From JAANXG01 sp963731035 (GTDB taxonomy: Bacteria; Pseudomonadota; Gammaproteobacteria; Arenicellales; JAANXG01), in contig CAVSUY010000009.1 of NCBI GenBank assembly GCA_963731035.1, positions 1 to 64,000 of the forward strand: a stretch of 64,000 bases of DNA, written 5' to 3'. The position numbers and the translations under genes are program-made. Under the pieces are notes generated by a model. The model was not told the origin of the DNA. It saw only the letters and a list, made by a program, of their open reading frames with translations, and made no database searches. Within the stretch, counting starts at the first letter, position 1. Every line of letters begins with the position of its first letter. Positions 52,726-61,105 of the stretch are shown piece by piece.

Positions 52726-55623
52726 ATGAAAGAGGATCTGGTCCAAATTTTCGCCTGGGCCTCAGGCGCTGATTCATTTGAGCTGATCCCCCTCGAGGGC
52801 GGTGACAGGCGGGTCGTCCTCGGACTGTTGATCGCCCGCGGTACCCGGATCGCGGTTCCGATAGTCGACGGCTTCCCTTTCTTCACCGAATCCCGGCCGC
52901 ACTGCGAATCCAACTCGAAGGCATGGCTGCGCGATCTGAAGCGGACCTTGTCCGATCCGGAGCACCGTTACGAGCATTTCGCCAGAACCAAGGCCAGGCG
53001 GGGGCACCGTGATATCTATGCGGCTTTCCAGCCCTTCAACGAGTCGACTCGCGCCTTGTACCCCTTGCTGCCAATCCTGGGGGACTCGCTGGCACCGGGA
53101 GAGGTCATCCTGGATACATGGAACCGCACCGGTTTTTCGGGGGAGCTTCTGGCGGGCCTGTTTCCTGACAACGAAGTGGTGTCGATCTGGCAGGGCGACA
53201 GCGACGTGCTGGGCTACCGGGGCTACCGATTCTGGCTGGGCGAGTCGCAGCGCCGCCCCAACCACACCGTGGTGTTTCACAATCCCGATGAACCGCTTCC
53301 TTTCGGGAGCGGGCGCGTAGGCGCGGTGGTGGGCCTGGACAGCATACACCGCTACCGGCAGTCCATCTTCATTCCGGAATGCCTGCGGGTGTGCAAACCG
53401 GACGGGGTGCTGGTCTTCCCCCACGTGCACTTGAGCAACTCCGAACCGGATCCGTTTTTCGAGCGCGGCGGGGTTCAACGTCACGGCCGCGAGTACCACG
53501 AGTATTTCCAGTCGGTCTTACAGTCCGATGCCCGCGCGGCGTTCATCATGTCCGAGCAGGACCTGTTCTCCCGAGACGGCTATACCCGGGTCGAGAACGA
53601 TCCCGGGACGCCGCACTATAACGGCCTCGTGCTGGTCGCGGATCGTTCGGTTTCCGGTATGCCGCTCGTTCGAGACCAGCCCCTTCCGCAAGGGATCGCG
53701 GACCACTACCTGGTGGTCAATCCGGTACACGACATCGATTGCGCGACGCGACGTGTCCGGCTGAGTGACGGTTCCGACGTCGAGTACCTGCTGCACCGCC
53801 ACCCCCTCTACCGCGACCATGCGAACTCGTGCCCGGCCGGGCTCCTCACGGATAGGGAGTGCATCATACTGTTCCTGGCCCTCCAGGGGATGAGAGTCGG
53901 CGGGATGGCGGCGTTCCTGGGCGTCGGTGTCGACGCGCTGCGGCCGGAGATAGAGCGCCTGCAACAGACCGAGATGTTGCAGACACTGCCCTTGTCACCG
54001 GCCATGGCGAGGCTGCAGGTGTTCTATCGCGACCGGCGATGTCTGCCCCCGCATGGCGAGACCACCCTGGCAAACCTGTGGCGGAATGCGGTCACGCGCC
54101 ATGCCGGCAGGCTGTGCGCCGTCGTGCAGCAGGATCAGAGCCGCTTCAGCTACGGTGAAGCCGGGGCGGTCGTCGATCAGGTGATGGTGGCACTGCGCAG
54201 CCGCGGAGTTGAGCGGGGGGACCGTGTCATGGTCTACGCAGGGCACAACATCGAGTGCCTGCTGCTGTTCTGGGCGGTTACCGGGATCGGTGCACTATTC
54301 GTCCCTGTCGACCCGGAATGGCCGGCGGGATTGTGCGGGCGGGTTGTCGACGAGTGCCGGCCGAAGTTGTTGTTCGTCGATCCCCCACGGTCAGGATTCG
54401 CGTCGCAGGCGATGCCGGGAGCCAGCGTGGTCCTGGACGATGCCGACGGAGGCTTCGCCCCCGGCCGGGACATGCCGGTGTTCTCGCAATGGATCGACGC
54501 CCCCGGCGTCGTTGCGGACGATTCGAATCGCCCCGGCGAAGCCGATCCGGCGGTAATCCTCCATACTTCCGGGAGCACCGGCGTCCCCAAGGGCGTTGTC
54601 CTCAGTCATCGCGCGCTGGCGCGCTCGGCACGGCTGATCGCGGACGTCTACGCCTGGGCGGCGAATGACCTGGTCTATAGCATCGGCGGCCTGCACACGG
54701 TAAGCGGCTTGCGGAATCTCGTGATCGCGCCCGCGGTCGTCGCGGCGGCGTGCCTGGTGCCGGCATCGGACAGCAGCGCCGTAGGCACGCTCGAGGTCTG
54801 CGAACGGTTCGGTGTGTCGATACTCGGCACCGTGCCCGCGGCCCTCGCGCTGCTCGCACGGCCGCAGGCGAAGCCATCGCGGCTGCGGTTCATCCTGTCC
54901 ACGGCAACCCGTCTTCCGGCGCAACTCAGAACCCGGATCGAAACCGGACTCGGCATCCCTGTATATGACTACTATGGACTCACCGAGACCTGCGGCGCTT
55001 GCGTGCTTCAGTTTCCGGACGCGCCACCGGTGACTGAAGAGGGGTATCTCGGACGACCGTACGAATGCATAGCGCAGGTCGTCGATGAGAAAGGGGGCGT
55101 TGTCACCGACGGCGGCATTGGCGAGCTGCGCGTGTTCAGCGACCGCAACATGACGGGATACTGGCACGATGCCGACGCTAGCCGCCGAGTACTGCGCGAC
55201 GGCTGGATTCACACCGGCGATCTGGCACGCATTGATGATCTGGGCAACGTCTACCTGCGCGGGCGGAAGCGCGATATCATCAAGCTGCCCAATGGAGATC
55301 TGGTCTTCCCCGACGAAGTTGAAGCGGTGCTCGCCGGCCATCCCGATGTCGTCGAAGTCGCCGTATGCGGCGTTGCCGACGACTCCGGTATCGAACGGAT
55401 GGCCGCTTTCGTTCATCTGCGCGACGGCGCGGCTGTGGACGGCTGGGAGATGCGCCTGCGGGAGCAGGCTGTGACTGCACTGGGCCGCGGCCGCGCGCCC
55501 GCTCGCTTCATCCCGGTGGCGGCGCTTCCGCGCGGCGCCAACGGCAAGATAAGAAGACAGATACTCGTCGCCGAATTCGCAGCAGATGCCGACAACGGAA
55601 CATCACGCGTCCCCGCTTCCTGA
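52726..55623 (+). CDS. Trm112-like / methyltransferase-like / AMP-ligase fusion protein
   Basis: A 965-residue fusion opening the acylation cluster. Residues about 1-60 (MKEDLVQIFAWASG to VPIVDGFPFFTES) look like a Trm112-type domain with the zinc cysteines lost. Residues about 125-245 resemble a degenerate SAM methyltransferase (ILDTWNRTGFSGELLAGLF; SIHRYRQSIFIPECLRVCKP). The LTDRECIILFLALQG region at about 385-430 hints at a helix-turn-helix. From about 460 an acyl- or amino-acyl-adenylating domain follows: ILHTSGSTGVPKGVVLSHRA, YYGLTETCG, GWIHTGDLARID, LPRGANGKIRRQ. The ATG at 52726 is preferred because it starts the Trm112-like block; the frame is open to 52645. Overlaps the next gene by 38 bases. 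The activated substrate is unknown. Confidence 0.8.
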   Translation: MKEDLVQIFAWASGADSFELIPLEGGDRRVVLGLLIARGTRIAVPIVDGFPFFTESRPHCESNSKAWLRDLKRTLSDPEHRYEHFARTKARRGHRDIYAAFQPFNESTRALYPLLPILGDSLAPGEVILDTWNRTGFSGELLAGLFPDNEVVSIWQGDSDVLGYRGYRFWLGESQRRPNHTVVFHNPDEPLPFGSGRVGAVVGLDSIHRYRQSIFIPECLRVCKPDGVLVFPHVHLSNSEPDPFFERGGVQRHGREYHEYFQSVLQSDARAAFIMSEQDLFSRDGYTRVENDPGTPHYNGLVLVADRSVSGMPLVRDQPLPQGIADHYLVVNPVHDIDCATRRVRLSDGSDVEYLLHRHPLYRDHANSCPAGLLTDRECIILFLALQGMRVGGMAAFLGVGVDALRPEIERLQQTEMLQTLPLSPAMARLQVFYRDRRCLPPHGETTLANLWRNAVTRHAGRLCAVVQQDQSRFSYGEAGAVVDQVMVALRSRGVERGDRVMVYAGHNIECLLLFWAVTGIGALFVPVDPEWPAGLCGRVVDECRPKLLFVDPPRSGFASQAMPGASVVLDDADGGFAPGRDMPVFSQWIDAPGVVADDSNRPGEADPAVILHTSGSTGVPKGVVLSHRALARSARLIADVYAWAANDLVYSIGGLHTVSGLRNLVIAPAVVAAACLVPASDSSAVGTLEVCERFGVSILGTVPAALALLARPQAKPSRLRFILSTATRLPAQLRTRIETGLGIPVYDYYGLTETCGACVLQFPDAPPVTEEGYLGRPYECIAQVVDEKGGVVTDGGIGELRVFSDRNMTGYWHDADASRRVLRDGWIHTGDLARIDDLGNVYLRGRKRDIIKLPNGDLVFPDEVEAVLAGHPDVVEVAVCGVADDSGIERMAAFVHLRDGAAVDGWEMRLREQAVTALGRGRAPARFIPVAALPRGANGKIRRQILVAEFAADADNGTSRVPAS

Positions 55624-57415
55624 ACGGCTTGCGCAGGCTCTCGCGGGCACCAGGCCTTCGCGGCCGTATCTGATATGCGAACGCGTCGTCACCTACAGGG
55701 AGTTGCAACAGAAACAGCACAAGGTGAACGGCCTGCTCAGGCGCTTCGGGCTCGGCCCCGGCGACAGGTTCGCGATCGTCACCGACAATGATGTGGAGAC
55801 CGCGCTCCTGGTGCCGGCGCTGCTCGCCAACGGTGTGGCACCGGTGCCCCTGGACCCGGCTTTGCCCGCGATCCAGCTGTCGCAGCTGATCGAGTGGGCA
55901 CAGGCGCGTTGTGTCCTGCTCGACGCGGCGCTGGCCGATCCGATCGCCGGCTCGCTGCCCCCGGAGGTCGAGATCACCACGCTGCAGGCCGGCGGCGGCA
56001 CCTTCAGCAGGCTCCTGAAGCGAGGCCGGGCTCCCAGGCCGGACGACTACCAGGGCCTGCTCGACGCCGGTGCACCCGCGGCGATTTTCGGGGCGGTGCC
56101 TGCGGAGGGAACGGCCTACGTGCTGTTCACCTCCGGCACGACGTCGCGGCCCAAGGGCGTTGAAATCAGTCACCACGCGCTGGCCGCCCACATGAACACC
56201 GTCACGCGGCAGTTTGGATACGACGGCGCCGCGTGCATCGCGAATCTGCTGCCGCTGCATCACGCCGACGGTTTGTTGCATGGTCCGGTGGCCGCCGCAC
56301 TGACCGGAGCCACCCTGTTGCGCCCGTTCCGGTTCAGCATTCAGGGACTGCCCGCGATGCTGGACAGCATCTACAAGCACCGGGCCACGCACTTCGTGAC
56401 CGTGCCCGCGGTACTGGCGCTGATTCAGCGCCTCGGGGAGGAGCACGTCGACACTTTTCATCATCCCGGGTTTCGCTGCGTCGTGTCGGTGGCCGGGGCC
56501 CTTGGCGCCGAGCTGTGGCGGGGTTTCGAGGAACGTTTCAGGGTGCGCGTCGCCAACATGTACGGCCTGACGGAAACGGTGTCAGGTGGGCTGTTCTGCG
56601 GGCCGGACGATGCTACGTACCGGCGCGGCACCGTGGGCAAGGCGGTTGACTGCCGGACACGCATCGTCGATGAGCAGGGCACCGTCCTCGCCGCCGGCGA
56701 AGTCGGCGAGCTGTGCATCCAGGGAGACAATCTCATGCGCGGCTACTGGCGTGATCCGGAGCAGACCGCACGGGTGCTGCGGGAAGGGTGGCTGTACACC
56801 GGGGACATCGCCACGATAGACGCCGAAGGTTTCCACACCATCGTCGGCAGGAAGAAGAATATCATCAAGCGCGGCGGCATATTGATTCACCCGGAAGAGA
56901 TCAGCGGGGTGCTGGAAGGGATCCCCGGGGTGACCAAGGCGGTCGCTTTCGGCGTCGAGGATCCGGTGTGGGGGGAACGCTTGATAGCGATGGTGGCGCC
57001 CGCCGATGCATCGCGCGAGGAACTGTTCAACGCGTGCCGCGAGCGGTTGTCACGGGAGCTGATGCCCAACGAGATCCACCCGGTGGATGCGCTGCCGATG
57101 GGGCCTTCCGGCAAGGTCGTGATCGAGCGGGCGCGTGCCCTGCTGGAGAAACAGGCACCCCGAGCCGACGCCGATGCGACCGATACCGGGGCGATCTACG
57201 AGATCGCAGCCCGCTGCTTCAAGGTGCCGCCCCGCGAGCTGTCCCCCCAGTCCAGCGCCGCCCATACCCAGGGCTGGGACTCGTTCGCCCATATGGAGTT
57301 GATTACGGCACTGGAGGATCACTTCAAGATCCGTCTCGAGCCGGTGGACATTGCCACCCTCCAGACCCTGGGTGACGCCGAACGCATCGTTCGAGAACGT
57401 TCCAGATCTGCTTGA
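55586..57415 (+). CDS. AMP-ligase fused to an acyl/peptidyl carrier domain
   Basis: A 609-residue protein. Residues about 1-500 form an adenylating domain with LFTSGTTSRPKGVEISHHAL, MYGLTETVSGG, GWLYTGDIATID, GRKKNIIKRGGILIHPEEI and LPMGPSGKVVIERA. The C-terminal about 75 residues form a carrier domain with QGWDSFAHMELI, whose Ser fits the phosphopantetheine attachment site. It thus loads an acyl or aminoacyl group onto its own carrier arm, like a DltA-DltC pair in one chain. A phosphopantetheinyl transferase must be encoded elsewhere. It overlaps the upstream ligase and is 28 bases from the MBOAT start. Confidence 0.88.
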   Translation: MPTTEHHASPLPERLAQALAGTRPSRPYLICERVVTYRELQQKQHKVNGLLRRFGLGPGDRFAIVTDNDVETALLVPALLANGVAPVPLDPALPAIQLSQLIEWAQARCVLLDAALADPIAGSLPPEVEITTLQAGGGTFSRLLKRGRAPRPDDYQGLLDAGAPAAIFGAVPAEGTAYVLFTSGTTSRPKGVEISHHALAAHMNTVTRQFGYDGAACIANLLPLHHADGLLHGPVAAALTGATLLRPFRFSIQGLPAMLDSIYKHRATHFVTVPAVLALIQRLGEEHVDTFHHPGFRCVVSVAGALGAELWRGFEERFRVRVANMYGLTETVSGGLFCGPDDATYRRGTVGKAVDCRTRIVDEQGTVLAAGEVGELCIQGDNLMRGYWRDPEQTARVLREGWLYTGDIATIDAEGFHTIVGRKKNIIKRGGILIHPEEISGVLEGIPGVTKAVAFGVEDPVWGERLIAMVAPADASREELFNACRERLSRELMPNEIHPVDALPMGPSGKVVIERARALLEKQAPRADADATDTGAIYEIAARCFKVPPRELSPQSSAAHTQGWDSFAHMELITALEDHFKIRLEPVDIATLQTLGDAERIVRERSRSA

Positions 57416-57443
57416 AGATCGTGGTCCCAGTACGATCCGGCCC

Positions 57444-58616
57444 GTGATCAGCTTTCTTTCTCTGGAGTTCATTCTGTGGATGACGGTCACGGTCTCGCTG
57501 TACTGGATTTGTCCGGAGAAATGGCGAAACCTGGTGCTGGCGGCCACAGCGCTGGCGTTTCTGGCGCGGTGGGACCCCGTGTCGGGCGTCTGGCTGGCGG
57601 TGTTTACTGTGGCTTGTTTCGCCGCCGGCCGGCAACGGTCCTCACGCTGGCGCCTGTTGTGCGCCGGCGCCCTCGTCCTGGCGGTACTGGTTTTCTACAA
57701 GTGGTCGAGCGCGACGCCGCCCAACGACGTCATCCGGCAGGTGGCCGTGCCTCTCGGTCTTTCCTACTTCGCGCTGCGCTGCCTGCATTACCTGATCGAA
57801 GCAGGTCGGGGCCGGCTGCCCGTTCACGGCTTTTCCGAGTTCGTCGGTTACCTGTTCTTTTTGCCGACGCTGGTCGCCGGCCCCATACACCGGTTCGCCG
57901 AATTCCATCGCGACCAGCGTCGCCTCCGCTGGGAGGGATTGAGGTTCTGGCAGGGAATCGAGCGCATTCTCTATGGCTACGCCAAGATCGTCATTCTCGG
58001 CAACTACCTGGTGTCGTTCGAGCTTGCGCGCGCCATCGTGGAATTCAGGGAGCATTCCCCGGCCCTGTACCAGCTCCTGGACTGCTTTCGCTACGGCTTC
58101 AACCTCTACTTTCAGTTCTCCGGCTATTCCGATTTGGCGATCGGATTCGCGCTGCTGCTCGGCTACAGCGTGATGGAAAACTTCAACCACCCGTTCGTCA
58201 GCCGTAACATCTCGGAGTTCTGGCGACGGTGGCATATCTCGCTGTCGAGCTGGTGCCGGGACTACGTGTATATGAGCGTGGTTTCGAAAACGCGCCAGCG
58301 TTACCTGGCGATCCTGTCGGCGATGATTGCTCTCGGGCTCTGGCACGAGCTGTCCTGGCGTTACCTGGGGTGGGGTGCTTATCATGGCGTCGGCGTCATG
58401 GTTTGGCACGGCTGGCGCGATCTGAAGCGGCGCACTTCGTTCGCCGTGCCGGCCGCCGTCCGGCCCGCAACGCAGCTTTGCGCGGTGTTGACCACGCTGG
58501 TGTTCGTGCTGTTGAGCTTCGGGTTGACCAAGGAACCGACTCTTTCCGAGGGATTCCACGTCTACGCGACGATTCTGGGGGGACTCATGGGCAGCCTTCG
58601 GGGAGGATGGTTTTGA
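57444..58616 (+). CDS. MBOAT-family membrane O-acyltransferase
   Basis: A 390-residue polytopic protein of the DltB/AlgI/PatA family that moves acyl groups across or onto envelope acceptors. Family blocks are PLGLSYFALRCLHYLIEAGR, FLPTLVAGPIHRF, FNHPFVSRNISEFWRRW, HISLSSWCRDYVY and LGLWHELSWRYLGWGAYHG with the invariant His. About ten hydrophobic helices are visible. The start is the GTG at 57444; earlier frame extends into the ligase gene. It overlaps the downstream microprotein gene by 10 bases, a strong sign they work together. Confidence 0.92.
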   Translation: MISFLSLEFILWMTVTVSLYWICPEKWRNLVLAATALAFLARWDPVSGVWLAVFTVACFAAGRQRSSRWRLLCAGALVLAVLVFYKWSSATPPNDVIRQVAVPLGLSYFALRCLHYLIEAGRGRLPVHGFSEFVGYLFFLPTLVAGPIHRFAEFHRDQRRLRWEGLRFWQGIERILYGYAKIVILGNYLVSFELARAIVEFREHSPALYQLLDCFRYGFNLYFQFSGYSDLAIGFALLLGYSVMENFNHPFVSRNISEFWRRWHISLSSWCRDYVYMSVVSKTRQRYLAILSAMIALGLWHELSWRYLGWGAYHGVGVMVWHGWRDLKRRTSFAVPAAVRPATQLCAVLTTLVFVLLSFGLTKEPTLSEGFHVYATILGGLMGSLRGGWF

Positions 58617-58756
58617 CTTATATCTGGCTGCTGAAATATCTGCCGACTTGGGCTGCGGTGCTGGTGACCGCGCTGTGGTTTACGCTGTTGATTGCGGCAG
58701 TCGTCTATTTCGGCATGACGGTGCCGGAGGCCGAGTTCCGATACGGCGAGATCTGA
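58607..58756 (+). CDS. 49-residue single-pass membrane microprotein (DltX-like position)
   Basis: A short gene with a strong GGGGAGG at good distance before the ATG at 58607. It encodes one hydrophobic helix (TWAAVLVTALWFTLLIAAVV, residues 14-33) followed by a short tail FGMTVPEAEFRYGEI. The tail has Tyr46 near the end. In Gram-positive dlt operons the microprotein DltX has the same size, gene position next to the MBOAT and a C-terminal Tyr-containing motif. Resemblance here is of size, topology and context; I cannot show sequence homology. Overlaps the MBOAT stop. Confidence 0.65.
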   Translation: MVLTYIWLLKYLPTWAAVLVTALWFTLLIAAVVYFGMTVPEAEFRYGEI

Positions 58757-58774
58757 ACCCGTCGCCGGCTGCCC

Positions 58775-59914
58775 TCAGGTGCCGGTGCCGCAGCGTCTTC
58801 CGGAGAACAACGACTCGAGCCTTTGGGCGAGGTACTCGCCCAGCTTTCGGGATCCGCGTGAAGTGAGGTGGGCGTGATCGGAGAAGTCGCCGACCTCGAA
58901 TCTTACTTCCTTAGCCTGGTCCACGCAGACCGCCCCGTTGGCCCTGCATACCTCGAGGGTCGCCCGGTTGAAGACCGAGAGGATGCGGTAATAGTCGACG
59001 CCGTTCATGTGGGACTGATCCAACCGCCCCAGGAGCTTGTCGTTATAACTCTGCATGGTGCGGCCGTGGGTGCGCTCGAGTCCCACGACACCGTCGTCGG
59101 TCAGGCGGGAATCACCTCGGTCCTGGGTGACGAGTATCGGCACGGCGCCCATGGCGCGGGTCAGCTGCAGCAGCTTTCCGAGCCGATCGCGATACGCGGC
59201 CACCCGGGGTGCCAGCAGTGCGGCGTAGCCGGTGCGGGCCGGCTTTGTCACCCATTCGTTGTTCTCGAAATCCAGCGACAGGAAGGAGAGATCGTAGGGC
59301 TTTGGGATGTACGGCCCCGCGTATTCGCGGAACCAGCGGTAGAACGCGCTGTGATCCCTGACGATTTCCTTGAGCCGCCAGGGATGGTCCTTGAACACAC
59401 GGTCCCACACATCGTTGGGGGCGTCCAGGAACATGTCGGTGGCGCCGACGTACAGCATGATGTAGTCCGCGTGCAGCCGGGGTATGCGCGGAAACCAGTG
59501 CTTGAATTCCTCGAGATGACCGAAGGTGGAGCGGCCGCTGAACGCCGCATTGGCTACCCCGATGCACAGGCCGTCGCTTGCGAGATTCCGCTTGAGGACG
59601 CTCAACCAGGTCTTGTCTTCGGAGACGAACCGCTGCGCCGCAGTGCTGCCGCCGACTACGAGCAGGTCGATACGGGACACATCCGGGTAGGAGCCCCGGA
59701 ATCCGAATCGGTCCCGGCGATACAGCACGTCACGGTCGGCCTGGGCGATGCCCGGGTAGGTTACATCGTAGCGCCAGGTGCCGTTGCGGGTCACGGACAG
59801 CCCGGCGAGTGGATCACCTCCCAGCCAGAATCCGAAGCTGAGCTCGACGGCCAGCAGCGCAAGAAGCACCGCGGCCGCCAGCAGGGCGAGTCTATGGGGG
59901 GTCACAGCGCGCAT
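58775..59914 (-). CDS. SGNH-hydrolase-like membrane-anchored protein (possible DltD/AlgX-type partner)
   Basis: A 379-residue protein with an uncleaved N-terminal membrane anchor (LALLAAAVLLALLAVELSF) and a mainly periplasmic domain. The SGNH blocks are LLVVGGSTAAQRF (nucleophile Ser in GGSTA), LYVGATDMF (block III: the usual Asn is replaced by Ala-Thr-Asp) and SDHAHLTSRGSRKL with the catalytic Asp and His. Such proteins accept or remove acyl groups in envelope acylation systems (DltD, AlgX/J, PatB). It is convergent with the acylation operon at an 18-base gap, so it is not on its transcript, but location and class support a link. Confidence 0.75.
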   Translation of the reverse strand: MRAVTPHRLALLAAAVLLALLAVELSFGFWLGGDPLAGLSVTRNGTWRYDVTYPGIAQADRDVLYRRDRFGFRGSYPDVSRIDLLVVGGSTAAQRFVSEDKTWLSVLKRNLASDGLCIGVANAAFSGRSTFGHLEEFKHWFPRIPRLHADYIMLYVGATDMFLDAPNDVWDRVFKDHPWRLKEIVRDHSAFYRWFREYAGPYIPKPYDLSFLSLDFENNEWVTKPARTGYAALLAPRVAAYRDRLGKLLQLTRAMGAVPILVTQDRGDSRLTDDGVVGLERTHGRTMQSYNDKLLGRLDQSHMNGVDYYRILSVFNRATLEVCRANGAVCVDQAKEVRFEVGDFSDHAHLTSRGSRKLGEYLAQRLESLFSGRRCGTGT

Positions 59915-59957
59915 TGCCGACTTTCATTGCCCGTCGGAGACTGTACCCCACGGCAGC

Positions 59958-60971
59958 TCAGTCTTCCACGGGCATGAACATCGAGGCGAACAGCCGGACC
60001 ACTTCGGCCTGGCGGTTGGTGCCGGTCTTGCGGTAGATCGATTTCAGGTGGGTGCGCACGGTATTGGCGGTGACGAAGTTGGCGCCGCAGTACTCGTCCA
60101 GGGATTGGCCGTCGAGCAGGCCGTTCACCAGGTTCGTTTCCTTCCGCGTGAGGCCGTACAGGGTCTTCAATGCTTCCCAGGCATAGGCGTGGCCGAGACT
60201 ACTGTCGAACACGGCAACGGCCGCCAGTCGCTCACCGTCGCTGTCCGGTCCGTCGATCAACGGGGACGCCCAGGCGTGCAGGCGCCGGGCGGGCCGGTCG
60301 TCCAGCAGCACCGCGCCCAGCCCCGGAGGCTCGGCCTTGCCGAGGGCATGGTTCAATATCGGTACCAGCTCGCTGCTGTTTATGCTCGACCGCAGTCGCC
60401 CGACGGGGTCCATATGCAGGGTTCCGTCGTCGAGCAGGCGTTGTGCCCGGGCATTGCGATAGATCGGGTGGTGATGCTCGTCGACAATCAGCAGTGCGAA
60501 CGGGAAGGCGTCCATGACGTCGGACAAATGCTGGGCGGAGACCGTTCCCGCTCCGATATGCGAAGCGATGTGTCCGCGTCGCTCCAAGTGGCGGGACACG
60601 GAGGTTTCCAGGCTGGGGATGAGCTGTTCGGCGGAAATAGGCTTCACCAGGTAGCCCACCACGCCGGAGGTGATGGCCCGCCTCACGATATCCTGTTCGT
60701 TGTGATTGGAAAGGATGAGAATCGGCCGGTATTCGGCGCGCAGCAGCTCCCTGGCGAGATCCGTGCCGGACATGTCCGGCAAGCCGACATCCAGTACCGC
60801 TACATCCGGGGTGTTGGTCTGGTAGCGCTCCAGTGCACCCTTCGCCTCGGCGCAGGTATCGACGGAATATCCGGCCCGGGTAAGCCCGGTGGCGAGCAGC
60901 TCCAGAATGATCGGGTCGTCGTCCACGAGCATGACCCGGATGTCCCTTTGGCGCGTTCCTGCTTGGTCCAT
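59958..60971 (-). CDS. Response regulator with LuxR-type DNA-binding domain
   Basis: A 337-residue regulator. The receiver domain (residues about 10-125) has the acidic pair D17-D19, phospho-acceptor D61 (VAVLDVGLPDMSG) and K110 (YLVKPIS). A PAS-like middle domain follows (residues about 150-255, ALLIVDEHHHPIYRNARAQR). The C-terminal LuxR/GerE helix-turn-helix is LTRKETNLVNGLLDGQSLDE and TVRTHLKSIYRKTG. It diverges from the hybrid kinase gene 134 bases away, its likely partner. Its targets could include the neighbouring acylation genes; that is inference. Confidence 0.88.
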   Translation of the reverse strand: MDQAGTRQRDIRVMLVDDDPIILELLATGLTRAGYSVDTCAEAKGALERYQTNTPDVAVLDVGLPDMSGTDLARELLRAEYRPILILSNHNEQDIVRRAITSGVVGYLVKPISAEQLIPSLETSVSRHLERRGHIASHIGAGTVSAQHLSDVMDAFPFALLIVDEHHHPIYRNARAQRLLDDGTLHMDPVGRLRSSINSSELVPILNHALGKAEPPGLGAVLLDDRPARRLHAWASPLIDGPDSDGERLAAVAVFDSSLGHAYAWEALKTLYGLTRKETNLVNGLLDGQSLDEYCGANFVTANTVRTHLKSIYRKTGTNRQAEVVRLFASMFMPVED

Positions 60972-61105
60972 GCAACCATCCTCTATCAGTTGTTATCTCC
61001 TCTTCCCGCCGTGCCCGAAACCGGGCGACGACGCAACAAATTTGCCATAATTCACAACATTGGTAAACCCGACATGCCTTGAGTACAGGGATACAGGAGC
61101 AGCTC

